From Heterodera schachtii (Eukaryota; Nematoda; Chromadorea; Rhabditida; Heteroderidae), in the NCBI GenBank assembly GCA_023374025.1, contig SIJG01000144.1:124001-188000 (forward strand): a stretch of 64,000 bases of DNA, given 5' to 3'. The position numbers and the translations under genes are program-made. This document shows, piece after piece, positions 50,500 through 61,770 of the stretch; the stretch's first letter is position 1; the number at the start of each line of letters is the position of its first letter. Below the pieces are notes generated by a model. That model was not told where the DNA came from. It did not search any database and saw nothing but the letters and a program-made list of their open reading frames with translations.

Positions 50500-53400
50500 G
50501 AAAAATACAATTTTTCAATAAAAAATTTATCAATTTTTTAGTATTGTTTTTTTTTTCAAATTTTTGATTTAATTTTATTAACTTTGAATATCTTAGAGAG
50601 AATCTGAAGAAGTAAAAATATTTATAAAATATCATTAAATATTTACAATCAATCACAAATATTTGATGATGGAAAAAAAGAATAAGCTACACTAGATGAA
50701 AAAGAAAAAACAAATAAAAAAAACAATAATTTCGCTAAAAATAATATAAATCGTCTACTTAAATTCCGTATAGTGGTCATGAAATTCAAACATTAGCAAT
50801 AAAATAATATAAAAATTAAAAAAGTAATGATCAAATAACATCGTTTACAAATTATTTAATCTGGCACATCTGGACAATTATAGTGTTTAAAAGTAGGTTA
50901 ATTTTAAAAAAGCAAAATGACAAAATTAAGTAGATCTTTAATATGTAAATATTTCATTAACTAAAAGATAACATCAAAATTTTAAAACATGTAAAGCTAA
51001 GATACATATAACGAAAAAACAAATTAAGAAAAACATTTTTCATTTTTATAAATATACAAATAATACATCAAAGAAAAACGAGCTAAAATAAATTGGAAAA
51101 ATAATAAAAAATATATAAAAAAATAAATTGTGATTGTTGTAATTTTTTTTATTCGTAATTAAAGAGGCAAAAGTATCATTAATATTTTTTAATAATATTT
51201 TTTTAAGTTATTATTAATATTTAATAATAAAAAGGAAATAAATAATAGTATGACATACTCTTTATCACCTTAATTAAATGAGAAATACATACGTGCTTTT
51301 GCTTGTACATTTGTTTTCAATTTGCGTATAAATTCATTGGAAATGCAGATGAAAATTTAAAAAATAAAGATTTAAAACATTTTAAAAGGCATTAAATATA
51401 TCAAGTTATTAATGGACTATGCATTCAAAAAATAATTTAAAAAATAACCCTTCAAAACACCTCAAATGAGAAAAATTATTTAAAATGATATAACTGACAA
51501 TTTATTAATTAAATAAACTTCACTAAAAATAAGACGGTGTTAAATTCATAAATAATAAAATGTGTAAATAGGTCTTTTGGGAAACGAGAAATCAAATTAC
51601 CATGATATTTTTGAGTTATAAAGCATATAATTTTTGATTTAAAAAAAAATAACAATTATCATATTTGTATACTAAAAATATAAAAACGAAATAGGTGGAC
51701 TATTAATATGTAAATATGTATTTAAAAATCTTTTTCAAAAATTAAGAGGAAAAAACAAATAAAATTAATATTTATAAGTGCCAGCAATCAAAATTTTAGG
51801 CATGGGTTGTTAAGCTAAAACGAAAAAAACATTAATAGTAGAACAATTTTTCATCATAAACAATTTAAATAAATTTAGAAAATCCTAAAAAGAGAAAAAA
51901 AATTTTTATGCATATATTCCATTTAACAAAAAAAGCTATTATTTATTAAAATTGAAGAAAATGATATAATATTAGCCTTAATCAGAAATAATTCCTTCAA
52001 TTAATTAAAAATTCAATAAATATAATTAAATGATTAGCCAATGAATTCGCCAAAAGTACAAATGCAATAATAATCATTATAATAAATTCACTAAATATTG
52101 GGAGAAACGGAGTCTCGAATACCACCATGATTAATTTGAAATATTTTTACTATCAAAAATGCATTAAATTTGTTTTCTCAATTTTTGTATTTCTCCTTTA
52201 TCAAATTTCTTTCTTTTCTTTTGGATTTTTAATAATTATGTTAAAAAGCAAAAGTATTAACAATTCAAATTTATAATAATTCAAATAAGGCTCTTGGAAG
52301 AGGAATTCGTGCGTTTAAGGTTATGTTAAGTGAGGAAAAAAAAGTGGAACGGAGACGTCCCTGACGGGTTGAACTCGTACTGACCAGATCTTCGCAAAGA
52401 GTCGCAAGTGTTCAGCAAACGGGGCTTCGTTGGATTTGGCGTAATGACCTGGGCTGCCATTACCCGTTTCGGACGACTTTAATTGGTGTTTATTGACGGT
52501 CAATGAACTCAACACCTACCAAACGATGCTAGGCGAAAATTTGCTGCCGCTCATCCGCCGAATTCGCCGTGTACGTTGGTGTTTCCAGCAAGACAATGCC
52601 GCAATTCACGTCAGTCGGGCTAATAGAAAATGTTCACCGATAATCAAATCGAGGTGATGGATTGGCCTGCAAAAAGTCCAGATTTAAATATAATTGAGAA
52701 CGTTTGGGGGATCCTTGTGCGTGATGTATACAACAATGCGAGGCAATTGATACCAAAGAGCAGTTGAAAAATGGTATCCAACCGGCATGGGACCGCCTCA
52801 CCGTGGACCAAGTCAAAAAATTGTATTTAAGTGGTAACCGGCAAATGATTGAATTGATTCAGCGACATGAAGTGTTACCTACTATTGATAGTTTATTTTA
52901 TAATTGTTCCGTTTATTTTGGTTTGTGATTTTATGTTTTAAACGCGTTCAAAATTTTGACCATATAATTTCTTAACGCCTATATTGGGGCAATTTTGAAA
53001 AAAAAATTCATAACAAAATTTCTTCTTCTACACCTTCCGACTTTATTGTATGTATTTTAATATTCATGGAAGAGGTCAGACTGGTAAAAATTTCAACTCG
53101 ATTGGTCAATTGGAAGTAGGTGAAGTGGCGAAAATTCTTGACCTGATAATTTCTTAACGGAGCATAATTAATGGTTTTATTTTTATTTAAAATAATTGAT
53201 TAAAGAATGAAAATATTTTGAGAATTTAATTTTAAAACGAAAATAATTTTGAGACTTAGTTAATTTTTTATTGAATGTTCAGAGCAAAAGAGAAAAAATA
53301 AATTAAATAATATTTGAAAGAATTTTAAGGTTTATTAAAATAATGCAAAAACTTTAATAATAATTTTATAAGAAATAAAGCTTCAAAAAAATTTTAAAAA

Positions 53401-53903
53401 AAAGAAAAAATAAACATTAAAGCTTAAAAACTGAAAAAAATAAATAAATTTTAGAATTTTGATAAATATTTTTCCTAAATATTTTAATTATTCGATTAGT
53501 CACATATTTTCAAATAATTTTAAAGGATTTTTAAAAAATATGATCGAAGCGAACAAATTTATAAATTATTTTTTTTATATTTTTATTTATTTAAAATGTT
53601 AAATTCTGTATTTATTTACTCAAATAGATTTCAAGTATTATGTTATTAATGTTGCTTTAAGAAATAATTTAGGATAAAAAATCGTTGATTTTTAAAAAAT
53701 TTTAAATTATTTTTTTAATTAATTTTGAAATAATGAAAATTTTATTTAAAGGATTTATTTATTATTAGAAAATATGCCTTTTTAATTATAAATTGTATAA
53801 TTATTCACTGAAAATAATTTTTTAAAAATATTTTTACTAATATTATTGAATAAATTTAAATAAAAAAGTTTAAGGTTTAATTTAATTTAAATTATTTAAA
53901 TAG
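50500..53903. repeat. Left arm of an 8.3-kb palindrome
   Basis: This arm is the reverse complement of 53951-58762, apart from a 1.38-kb segment unique to the right arm. Paired coordinates sum to about 107853 in the inner part. Inner sequence (52.17-53.90 kb) shows only sparse substitutions; the outer part (50.5-52.17 kb) has more substitutions and small indels. It contains one inactivated Tc1-like transposase. Its outer edge is abrupt near the block aaaaatacaattttt at about 50500. Confidence 0.92.
52289..52928 (+). pseudogene. Inactivated Tc1-like transposase, left copy
   Basis: Conceptual reading shows the order typical of Tc1-family DDE transposases: VMLSEEKK (the first catalytic D region, with E where D is expected), PDGLNSY, DLRKE, GFGVMTWAAIT, FQQDNAAIHVS (second catalytic D), [16 protein letters not shown] (third acidic residue), then an RQF/EQLK tail ending in VYFGL and TGA. 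The N-terminal helix-turn-helix DNA-binding domains are missing. The frame is broken by stops after LNSY, after GRL and after FIDGQ, and by frameshifts near 52628 and 52740. It is therefore non-functional. The same lesions occur in the right copy, so the gene was dead before the inverted duplication, or was homogenised afterwards. Confidence 0.88.
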
Positions 53904-53950
53904 TTTTGAATGATTTTTCACTTCAAAAATTAATTAATTAATGTTTTCTT
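53904..53950. other. Spacer at the palindrome centre
   Basis: A 47-bp unique spacer separates the arms. It is AT-rich with a taattaattaatta run and holds no recognisable element end. Confidence 0.85.
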
Positions 53951-54924
53951 CTATTTAAATAATTTAAATTAAATTAAACCTTAAACTTTTTTATTTAAAT
54001 TTATTCAATAATATTAGTAAAAATATTTTTAAAAAATTATTTTCAGTGAATAATTATACAATTTATAATTAAAAAGGCATATTTTCTAATAATAAATAAA
54101 TCCTTTAAATAAAATTTTCATTATTTCAAAATTAATTAAAAAAATAATTTAAAATTTTTTAAAAATCAACGATTTTTTATCCTAAATTATTTCTTAAAGC
54201 AACATTAATAACATAATACTTGAAACCTATTTGAGTAAATAAATACAGAATTTAACATTTTAAATAAATAAAAATATAAAAAAAATAATTTATAAATTTG
54301 TTCGCTTCGATCATATTTTTTAAAAATCCTTTAAAATTATTTGAAAATATGTGACTAATCGAATAATTAAAATATTTAGGAAAAATATTTATCAAAATTC
54401 TAAAAATTTATTTATTTTTTCAGTTTTTAAGCTTTAATGTTTATTTTTTCTTTTTTTTTAAATTTTTTTGAAGCTTTATTTCTTATAAAATTATTATTAA
54501 AGTTTTTGCATTATTTTAATAAACCTTAAAATTCTTTCAAATATTATTTAATTTATTTTTTCTCTTTTGCTCTGAACATTCAATAAAAAATTAACTAAGT
54601 CTCAAAATTATTTTCGTTTAAAATTAAATTCTCAAAATATTTTCATTCTTTAATCAATTATTTTAAATAAAAATAAAACCATTAATTATGCCCCGTTAAG
54701 AAATTATCAGGTCAAGAATTTTCGCCACTTCACCTACTTCCAATTGACCAATCGAGTTGAAATTTTTACCAGTCTGACCTCTTCCATGAATATTAAAATA
54801 CATACAATAAAGTCGGAAGGTGTAGAAGAAGAAATTTTGTTATGAATTTTTTTTTCAAAATTGCCCCAATATAGGCGTTAAGAAATTATATGGTCAAAAT
54901 TTTGAACGCGTTTAAAACATAAAA

Positions 54925-55564
54925 TCACAAACCAAAATAAACGGAACAATTATAAAATAAACTATCAATAGTAGGTAACACTTCATGTCGCTGAATCAAT
55001 TCAATCATTTGCCGGTTACCACTTAAATACAATTTTTTGACTTGGTCCACGGTGAGGCGGTCCCATGCCGGTTGGATACCATTTTTCAACTGCTCTTTGG
55101 TATCAATTGCCTCGCATTGTTGTATACATCACGCACAAGGATCCCCCAAACGTTCTCAATTATATTTAAATCTGGACTTTTTGCAGGCCAATCCATCACC
55201 TCGATTTGATTATCGGTGAACATTTTCTATTAGCCCGACTGACGTGAATTGCGGCATTGTCTTGCTGGAAACACCAACGTACACGGCGAATTCGGCGGAT
55301 GAGCGGCAGCAAATTTTCGCCTAGCATCGTTTGGTAGGTGTTGAGTTCATTGACCGTCAATAAACACCAATTAAAGTCGTCCGAAACGGGTAATGGCAGC
55401 CCAGGTCATTACGCCAAATCCAACGAAGCCCCGTTTGCTGAACACTTGCGACTCTTTGCGAAGATCTGGTCAGTACGAGTTCAACCCGTCAGGGACGTCT
55501 CCGTTCCACTTTTTTTTCCTCACTTAACATAACCTTAAACGCACGAATTCCTCTTCCAAGAGCC
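54925..55564 (-). pseudogene. Inactivated Tc1-like transposase, right copy
   Basis: Mirror image of the relic at 52289-52928, with the same stops and frameshifts and practically the same bases. The second catalytic aspartate motif (QDNAAIH) and the SPDLN/ENVWG block are readable. Just beyond its 3' end, two related subterminal blocks (gacc..ataatttcttaacg) lie about 190 bp apart. These are the likely terminal sequences of the element. Confidence 0.88.
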
Positions 55565-55689
55565 TTATTTGAATTATTATAAATTTGAATTGTTAATACT
55601 TTTGCTTTTTAACATAATTATTAAAAATCCAAAAGAAAAGAAAGAAATTTGATAAAGGAGAAATACAAAAATTGAGAAAACAAATTTAA

Positions 55690-57071
55690 ATATTATTTAG
55701 TGAAATCTTTAAATTAGGAAAAAAGAGCGATTTGTGCCGCGCGCGATGCCAACCGCTCTTTAATATTCTTTTACTGATTTAATTTAATATTTTTGCTATA
55801 AATCATTTTTTATTCCGTAAAAAGCATATTGATAATACTTTAATCTTATATTTATTGAAAACAACAAAAATTAAGATTAATTAATAATTAAATTAAATCT
55901 TTCGATTTATTTTAAATTCACTAGTTTGATTCATTTAAATTTTTTGTTATTTTGGGTAAATTTTGATATTGACTAAATTAAAAAAAATAATAATAAATAA
56001 GAGTGTCATAATTTGTAGCCATAAAGTTTAAATATCCTTTCAAAACTAATTGCTTCGTCTTTTAATAAATAAAGAAATACCAATTTTTTTTTTTATTAAT
56101 TTTTTATTTTACTACTTTTCAATTTTATTTTAAGTTCACATTTAATATAATTATAAAATATTTATGCGATGACATTATGAAATTTTCGTGTTACAATATT
56201 TAAAATTTCACCTGCTGAATATCTGGTGTATACTTTCATCTCTATTCCGAATGTTTAGTTTCACTATTATTTGTTAAAATTTGGGTGTGTAAATTAAAAT
56301 AAATAAAATCAGGTTTTAAATTTTTTATTTAATTATTAATGATAACAAATGAAGATAGGTTTATTACTTTTTGTTTATTTTTTCAATTTAATCAAAATTT
56401 GCAATATTTAATATTTTATTTTCCTTAATTTTTTATTAAATATTTTATTAAATGCTAAGACTTCTATTAATTTAGGTTTTTTTTTGCTTAATTATTTTGG
56501 TCTTCATTTCTCTAAATTATAATTATTATATTCTAATAAATGTAAATTGTTTAATTTCAATAAAATTGATAATTTTCCTTCGTTAAATGCTATAATAAGA
56601 AAGGGATAATCTTTTATATTTTACAGTGATAAATACATCAAAAAATAAATAAAATAACTTCCGGATTTACAAACCAAAAACAATATATATTTAATATATT
56701 TCTTTTTATTGTATTTTTGCACCATGAGAATAAAAAAAAACAATTGTTGTTGACTCTTAGCTTAATAATAACCTAAAATAATAATTAAATTATTTTTCTT
56801 ATTAAAAAATTAAATCAAATATTTTTTGTTTATTTTGCTGCTCTTTTATAAAAGATTAAAAAAATTTTAATCAAAATTAAAAATCTTGGATTTGATTTGT
56901 TTTATTTAATTCTTTTATTTATTAATTAATTCAATTTTATTTAGTAATTTTATTAAATAATTTGCTATTTAAGTTTTTTTAATCTAATAAATATAATTGG
57001 TCATATGTATTTTAATAAAAATTTTTCAAAATTTTATCTTAATAAGTTACCAAAAACCTTTTTTTCTTGCG
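55690..57071. other. 1.38-kb segment present only in the right palindrome arm
   Basis: The arms rejoin at acaaattta on one side and tttttgatag on the other; the left arm has only a few bases between. No TIRs, target duplication or coding frame are evident. The segment holds an unusual GC-rich hairpin at 55722-55761 and one copy each of two polarised short motifs (56194-56217 and 56723-56732). It may be an insertion in the right arm or a deletion from the left arm. Confidence 0.75.
55722..55761 (+). other. GC-rich hairpin of unknown role
   Basis: Stem aaagagcg pairs with cgctcttt around a 24-nt loop containing gccgcgcgcgatgcc. It stands out in otherwise almost pure A/T sequence. It could be a small structured RNA or an element end; no family is recognised. 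Confidence 0.35.
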
Positions 57072-58762
57072 TTTTTGATAGTAAAAATATTTCAAATTAA
57101 TCATGGTATTATTCGAGAGTCCGTTTCTCCCAATATTTAGTGAATTTATTATAATGATTATTATTGCATTTGTACTTTTGGCGAATTCATTGGCTAATCA
57201 TTTAATTATATTTATTGAATTTTTAATTAATTGAAGGAATTATGTCTGATTAAGGCTAATAATTATATCATTTTTTTCAATTTTAATAAATAATAGCTTT
57301 TTTTGTTAAATGGAATATATGCATAAAAATTTTTTTTCTCTTTTTAGGATTTTCTAAATTTATTTAAATTGTTTATGATGAAAAATTGTTCTACTATTAA
57401 TGTTTTTTTCGTTTTAGCTTAACAACCCATGCCTAAAATTTTGATTGCTGGCACTTATAAATATTAATTTTATAAAAAATTATTTTTGTTTTTTCCTCTT
57501 AATTTTTGAAAAAGATTTTTAAATACATATTTACATATTAATAGTCCACCTATTTCGTTTTTATATTTTTAGTATACAAATATGATAATTGTTATTATTT
57601 TTTTAATTTAAAAATTATATACTTTATAACTCAAAAATATCATGGTAATTTGATTTCTCGTTTCCCAAAAGACCTATTTACACATTTTATTATTTATGAA
57701 TTTAACACCGTCTTATTTTTAGTGAAGTTTATTTAATTAATAAATTGTCAGTTATATCATTTTAAATAATTTTTCTCATTTGAGGTGTTTTGAAGGGTTA
57801 TTTTTTAAATTATTTTTTAGAATGCATAGTCCATTAATAATTTGATATATTTAATTTTAATCAACCAGCCAATTAAGGCCTTTTAAAATGTTTTAAATCT
57901 TTATTTTTTAAATTTTCATCTACATTCCAATGAATTGATACGCAAATTGAAAACAAATGTACAAGCAAAAGCACGTATGTATTTCTCATTTAATTAAGGT
58001 GATAAAGAGTATGTCATACTATTATTTATTTCCTTTTTATTATTAAATATTAATAATAACTTAAAAAAATATTATTAAAAAATATTAATGATACTTTTGC
58101 CTCTTTAATTACGAATAAAAAAAATTACAACAATCACAATTTATTTTTTTATATATTTTTTATTATTTTTCCAATTTATTTTAGCTCGTTTTTCTTTGAT
58201 GTATTATTTGTATATTTATAAAAATAAAAAATGTTTTTCTTAATTTGTTTTTTCGTTATATGTATCTTAGCTTTACATGTTTTAAAATTTTGATGTTATC
58301 TTTTAGTTAATGAAATATTTACATATTAAAGATCTACTTAATTTTGTCATTTTGCTTTTTTAAAATTAACCTACTTTTAAACACTATAATTGTCCAGATG
58401 TGCCAGATTAAATAATTTGTAAACGATAATATTTCATCATTAGTTTTTTAATTTTTATATTATTTTATTGCTAATGTTTGAATTTCATGACCACTATACG
58501 GAATTTAAGTAGACGATTTATATTATTTTTAGCGAAATTATTGTTTTTTTTATTTGTTTTTTCTTTTTCATCTAGTGTAGCTTATTCTTTTTTCCATCAT
58601 CAAATATTTGTGATTGATTGTAAATATTTAATGATATTTTATAAATATTTTTACTTCTTCAGATTCTCTCTAAGATATTCAAAGTTAATAAAATTAAATC
58701 AAAAATTTGAAAAAAAACAATACTAAAAAATTGATAAATTTTTTATTGAAAAATTGTATTTT

Positions 58763-60790
58763 TTTACTTAAAAATATTTCAATTTAATTTTTTATTTTTC
58801 CTAAAGTTACGAATTGGCTCGTTCTTTCATATTTATGTTTTATTTAAACTGTATTTTATATACATATCTTGTTTAGAAAAACATTTTTTATTCATTTTTA
58901 TCTTTATTATTTCTTTTATCCTGTCTCATTTGCGAAGTATATTCTCGGAGGAGGTGCCGTGATTTCTTTTTTTTAAACATCTAAATTTGTTTTTTTATTT
59001 AAACAATTGATGATACTGAGCATATTTTATGATGTTTTGCAATTCTTTCACAATTTTCATCGGACATATTTTTCCATTTTTTTAGATAAACAATAAATAC
59101 TATTATGCATATATACTTCGATCTTAAGGGAAATATATTTAATTTGATTTTTTTTAAAAATGCCCTTTTCATTTCTTTTAAATTCGGCTTTATTTAAATG
59201 TTTAAATTATTTATTATTGCTAATTTTTTTTAAAATAAGTTTAATGTTTTTTGTCTCCTTTTTTGATTTCTCTTTTTTTATATAATATTTTCAAAATTAA
59301 TATAGGTCAAATCAGTTGCTTTATGTAAATGTAAAATAAATTTTATTTGTTTCTCTGTTTTGCAAACATTAAATTTCATTTAAAAATTTTTATTTAATGG
59401 CATTGAATTATATATTATTTTAAAAACTTTTTACTTATTTTCTTCTTATTTTCTTATTATGAATTGTTGTTAAAATTAATAATAAAATTGATTTATTTTG
59501 TTCAAATTAATTATTTTTATTGCTTTTTTTTATTAAACTCTTGACTACTACGTACGTTCATTCTTCCTCATAGTCTCCTGTTGACTTTTTCGGCACTAAC
59601 ATGTATTTTATTATTTGTTTGATATTTTATTATTTATTATAAATAATTATTATCATTAATGAATTATAATAAGTCTAATTTGCTTTTTTCATTAAGAATT
59701 TCATAAATAATCGATTTTTTTCTATAAATTGTTTTTATTTATGCATTAAATGTGTTTCTGTGTGTTTCATTTCTATTCATATTAATTCTTGATACCGCCT
59801 ACCGCGCATACACCAACATCTTCTCCTTCATCTTTTACAATAATTATAAAATTAAGACAATATAATTGTTCAGTTTTGAATAATTAATGTTAATGTAAAT
59901 TTTGTTTTTCTGCGTTAATTTTCTCTCATAATGGATATTTTTGTTTTGAAATTCTATGTATTAATCATAAATTTTATAATAGGTTATTTACCAAAAAGAA
60001 CCAATTAATCACAAATTTTTTGAAGCAAAATAAATGATGTAAAAACTAAGAACATAAACATTTAAAAAAACTAACGAAAATTGGACAAAAATTTTTAGAA
60101 ATGTAATTTAAACCAATCTTACAAATCTTACAAATTATACAGTTAACATTTATTTTTTGAAATAATTCAAATAAAAAGATTCTGAATTGATTGAGATTAT
60201 TTAACTTTATGCTTTTTTCATATATTTCCAGTCATTCTGAAGTAGTTCTTTTAGTCAAATTTATTTATTTAAAATTGACTCAATTAATTCAATGTTTAAA
60301 AATTGGATTTTCTTTAATAATTATTTTTATAGCATAAAAAAAATATTTTTTTTACACCATAAAAAATTTTATTAAAAAATAAAACAAAATAATAAATGAA
60401 AAAAATAATTTTATATAAATTCTTAGTTAAAAATAAAAAATTAAATTATTATAAAAAGAGACCTATTTTTAATTGTAAATTAACGATTTGAGCAGTTAAA
60501 TTTTTTCTTTGTTGTAAAATAAATAATTTAGTGAAAGAAATAATAAAAGTAATATTTAACTAAAAATAAAAAACGAAATGTACCGATAAATATTTTAAAA
60601 ATTGCTGTATAAATTTATATATTCCAACAGAAAATATTGAGAGAGAAAAAAACAATAATTAAATCAATCATATTGTCATCTCCTTATCAAAATGTGTCAT
60701 CAAAATGAGTTTTAAAAATTTTAATGCATTTTAATAAAAATTTAGTCATAAAAATAACCAATTGTGCGATAGTAATTGGATAGTTTTGTA
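58763..60790. other. AT desert right of the palindrome, T-rich on the plus strand
   Basis: Minus-strand islands at about 59570-59610 (CRKSQQETMRKNE, donor GTACGT) and 59800-59835 (MKEKMLVYA) look like possible tiny exons. They cannot be linked to each other or to a gene. Confidence 0.4.
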
Positions 60791-60800
60791 CTATTTTCAG

Positions 60801-60857
60801 GAAACAATCGCCATTATGCTGGCAATATTGTGTGAGAGTGGTGGACGCGCAGAGGCG
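60801..60857 (+). CDS. Orphan candidate exon, 57 nt
   Basis: An island of codon-like composition is bounded by a good acceptor (ctattttcag at 60791-60800) and a donor (GTAATA at 60858). Two of three frames are open, for example ETIAIMLAILCESGGRAEA. No partner exon could be joined, and the product is not recognised. It could be a genuine exon in a gene with very large AT-rich introns, or chance. Confidence 0.35.
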
Positions 60858-61148
60858 GTAATAAACTAATTTAAAAGATCATTTTTTTAAATAGAAATTT
60901 TTTCATTGAAATTTGATAAAAATTCAAATTATATAATAAAATAATTTACTTAAAACAATGTAAAAATTAAAAAAAAATAAAAATAAAATAATTAACTGAA
61001 TACTGAATATATTAAATGTTTATAGATTATTCAAAAAATAATTAAATAAAGCTATTGAAAATATTTAAACTAAAATTGATTTTTAATTAAAAAAAATATG
61101 ATCATTAATTAATAATAAACAATATGGAGGTTTTCTGGGTTAAGATGG

Positions 61149-61257
61149 GGGCGCTATTGAAAAAGTGACAGTTTTTGGATTTTATCAAAAACAATAGTGG
61201 GGACCCTTTTGTTTTACTTTTGATAAAAACAAAAACTGTCACTTTATCACTAGCGCC
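61149..61257. mobile_element. Short relative of the 24.8-kb MITE
   Basis: Ends ggcgctattgaaaaagtgac and the inverted gtcactttatcactagcgcc carry the same gcgcta terminus. The interior shares ttttggattttatcaaaa and gtggggacccttttgtttt with the 24.8-kb element. About 109 bp; no clear 8-bp duplication. It folds almost end to end. Confidence 0.7.
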
Positions 61258-61415
61258 GATAAAATGATGGATTTTGCAAAATTTGAATTTAGATTCATGA
61301 TCAACATATCTGTTTACAATAGAAAAAATGTTTTTTTTTTGAAATTTTACCTTTTTCCGTCGAGACCTCAATTCTGTCAACTTTGCCTGATTACCTAAAT
61401 GAACAGAACTGAGTT

Positions 61416-61625
61416 TGACGGGGTTAAAAATGGATTTATGGTCCGTGGCTCAAATCCACTTGCCTGTAAAAAAAATTTTAAAATTTTTTGGTCTTTTTAG
61501 ATCGCTGATCAAAAATTTGACATCATTTCATCTAATTTCGAACACTGACTCGTACTCAAATAAACGAAAAAGAATTTTAAAAAATTTTTACAGGCAAGTG
61601 GATTTGAACCTACGGCGTCAAACCC
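61416..61625 (-). repeat. Foldback made of tRNA-like sequence
   Basis: ggctcaaatccacttgcctg (61447-61466) and caggcaagtggatttgaacc (61591-61610) are inverted. The pairing extends through about 24 bp of A/T on the loop side. On the minus strand the right arm reads gacgccgtaggttcaaatcc, a B-box/T-arm, preceded by gttggttaaaaacgg. It may be a tRNA-derived SINE duplicated head to head. Confidence 0.5.
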
Positions 61626-61670
61626 GTTTTTAACCAACTTTTGCATATCGGTAGAAAATTTAAAAAATAG

Positions 61671-61770
61671 CCCCTCCCGCCCCCCCCCCCCTGATTAGAT
61701 CCCCCCTACCGAATAAAGCTCCCCTTTTCATGGGGGTTAACAATAGAGCCCCCGGGGGCTATAACCGAAG
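61671..61770. other. GC island with a C-run and a 14-bp GC palindrome
   Basis: A run of about 13 C within cccctcccgcccc, further gatcccccc runs, catgggggtt, and the perfect palindrome agcccccgggggct at 61747-61760. The minus strand has at least four clustered G-runs, so a G-quadruplex is plausible. No coding frame was found. Confidence 0.75.

Larger units (their letters stand above)
53951..58762. repeat. Right arm of the 8.3-kb palindrome
   Basis: Reverse complement of 50500-53903, with an extra block at about 55690-57071. It also carries a ~20-bp insertion near 57865 relative to the left arm. Homology stops after the attgaaaaattgtattttt block at about 58762. Flanking sequences 49.9-50.49 kb and 58.77-59.8 kb do not match each other. 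Confidence 0.92.

Noticed and set aside
52321..52816. Minus frames opposite the transposase relic, and their mirror copies at 55037-55532
   Set aside because: They are antisense shadows of the Tc1-like transposase.
50500..58762. Palindrome as a pure foldback-read artefact
   Set aside because: The arms differ by substitutions, small indels and a 1.38-kb segment, which a hairpin read would not give. Only long-read spanning can settle it fully.
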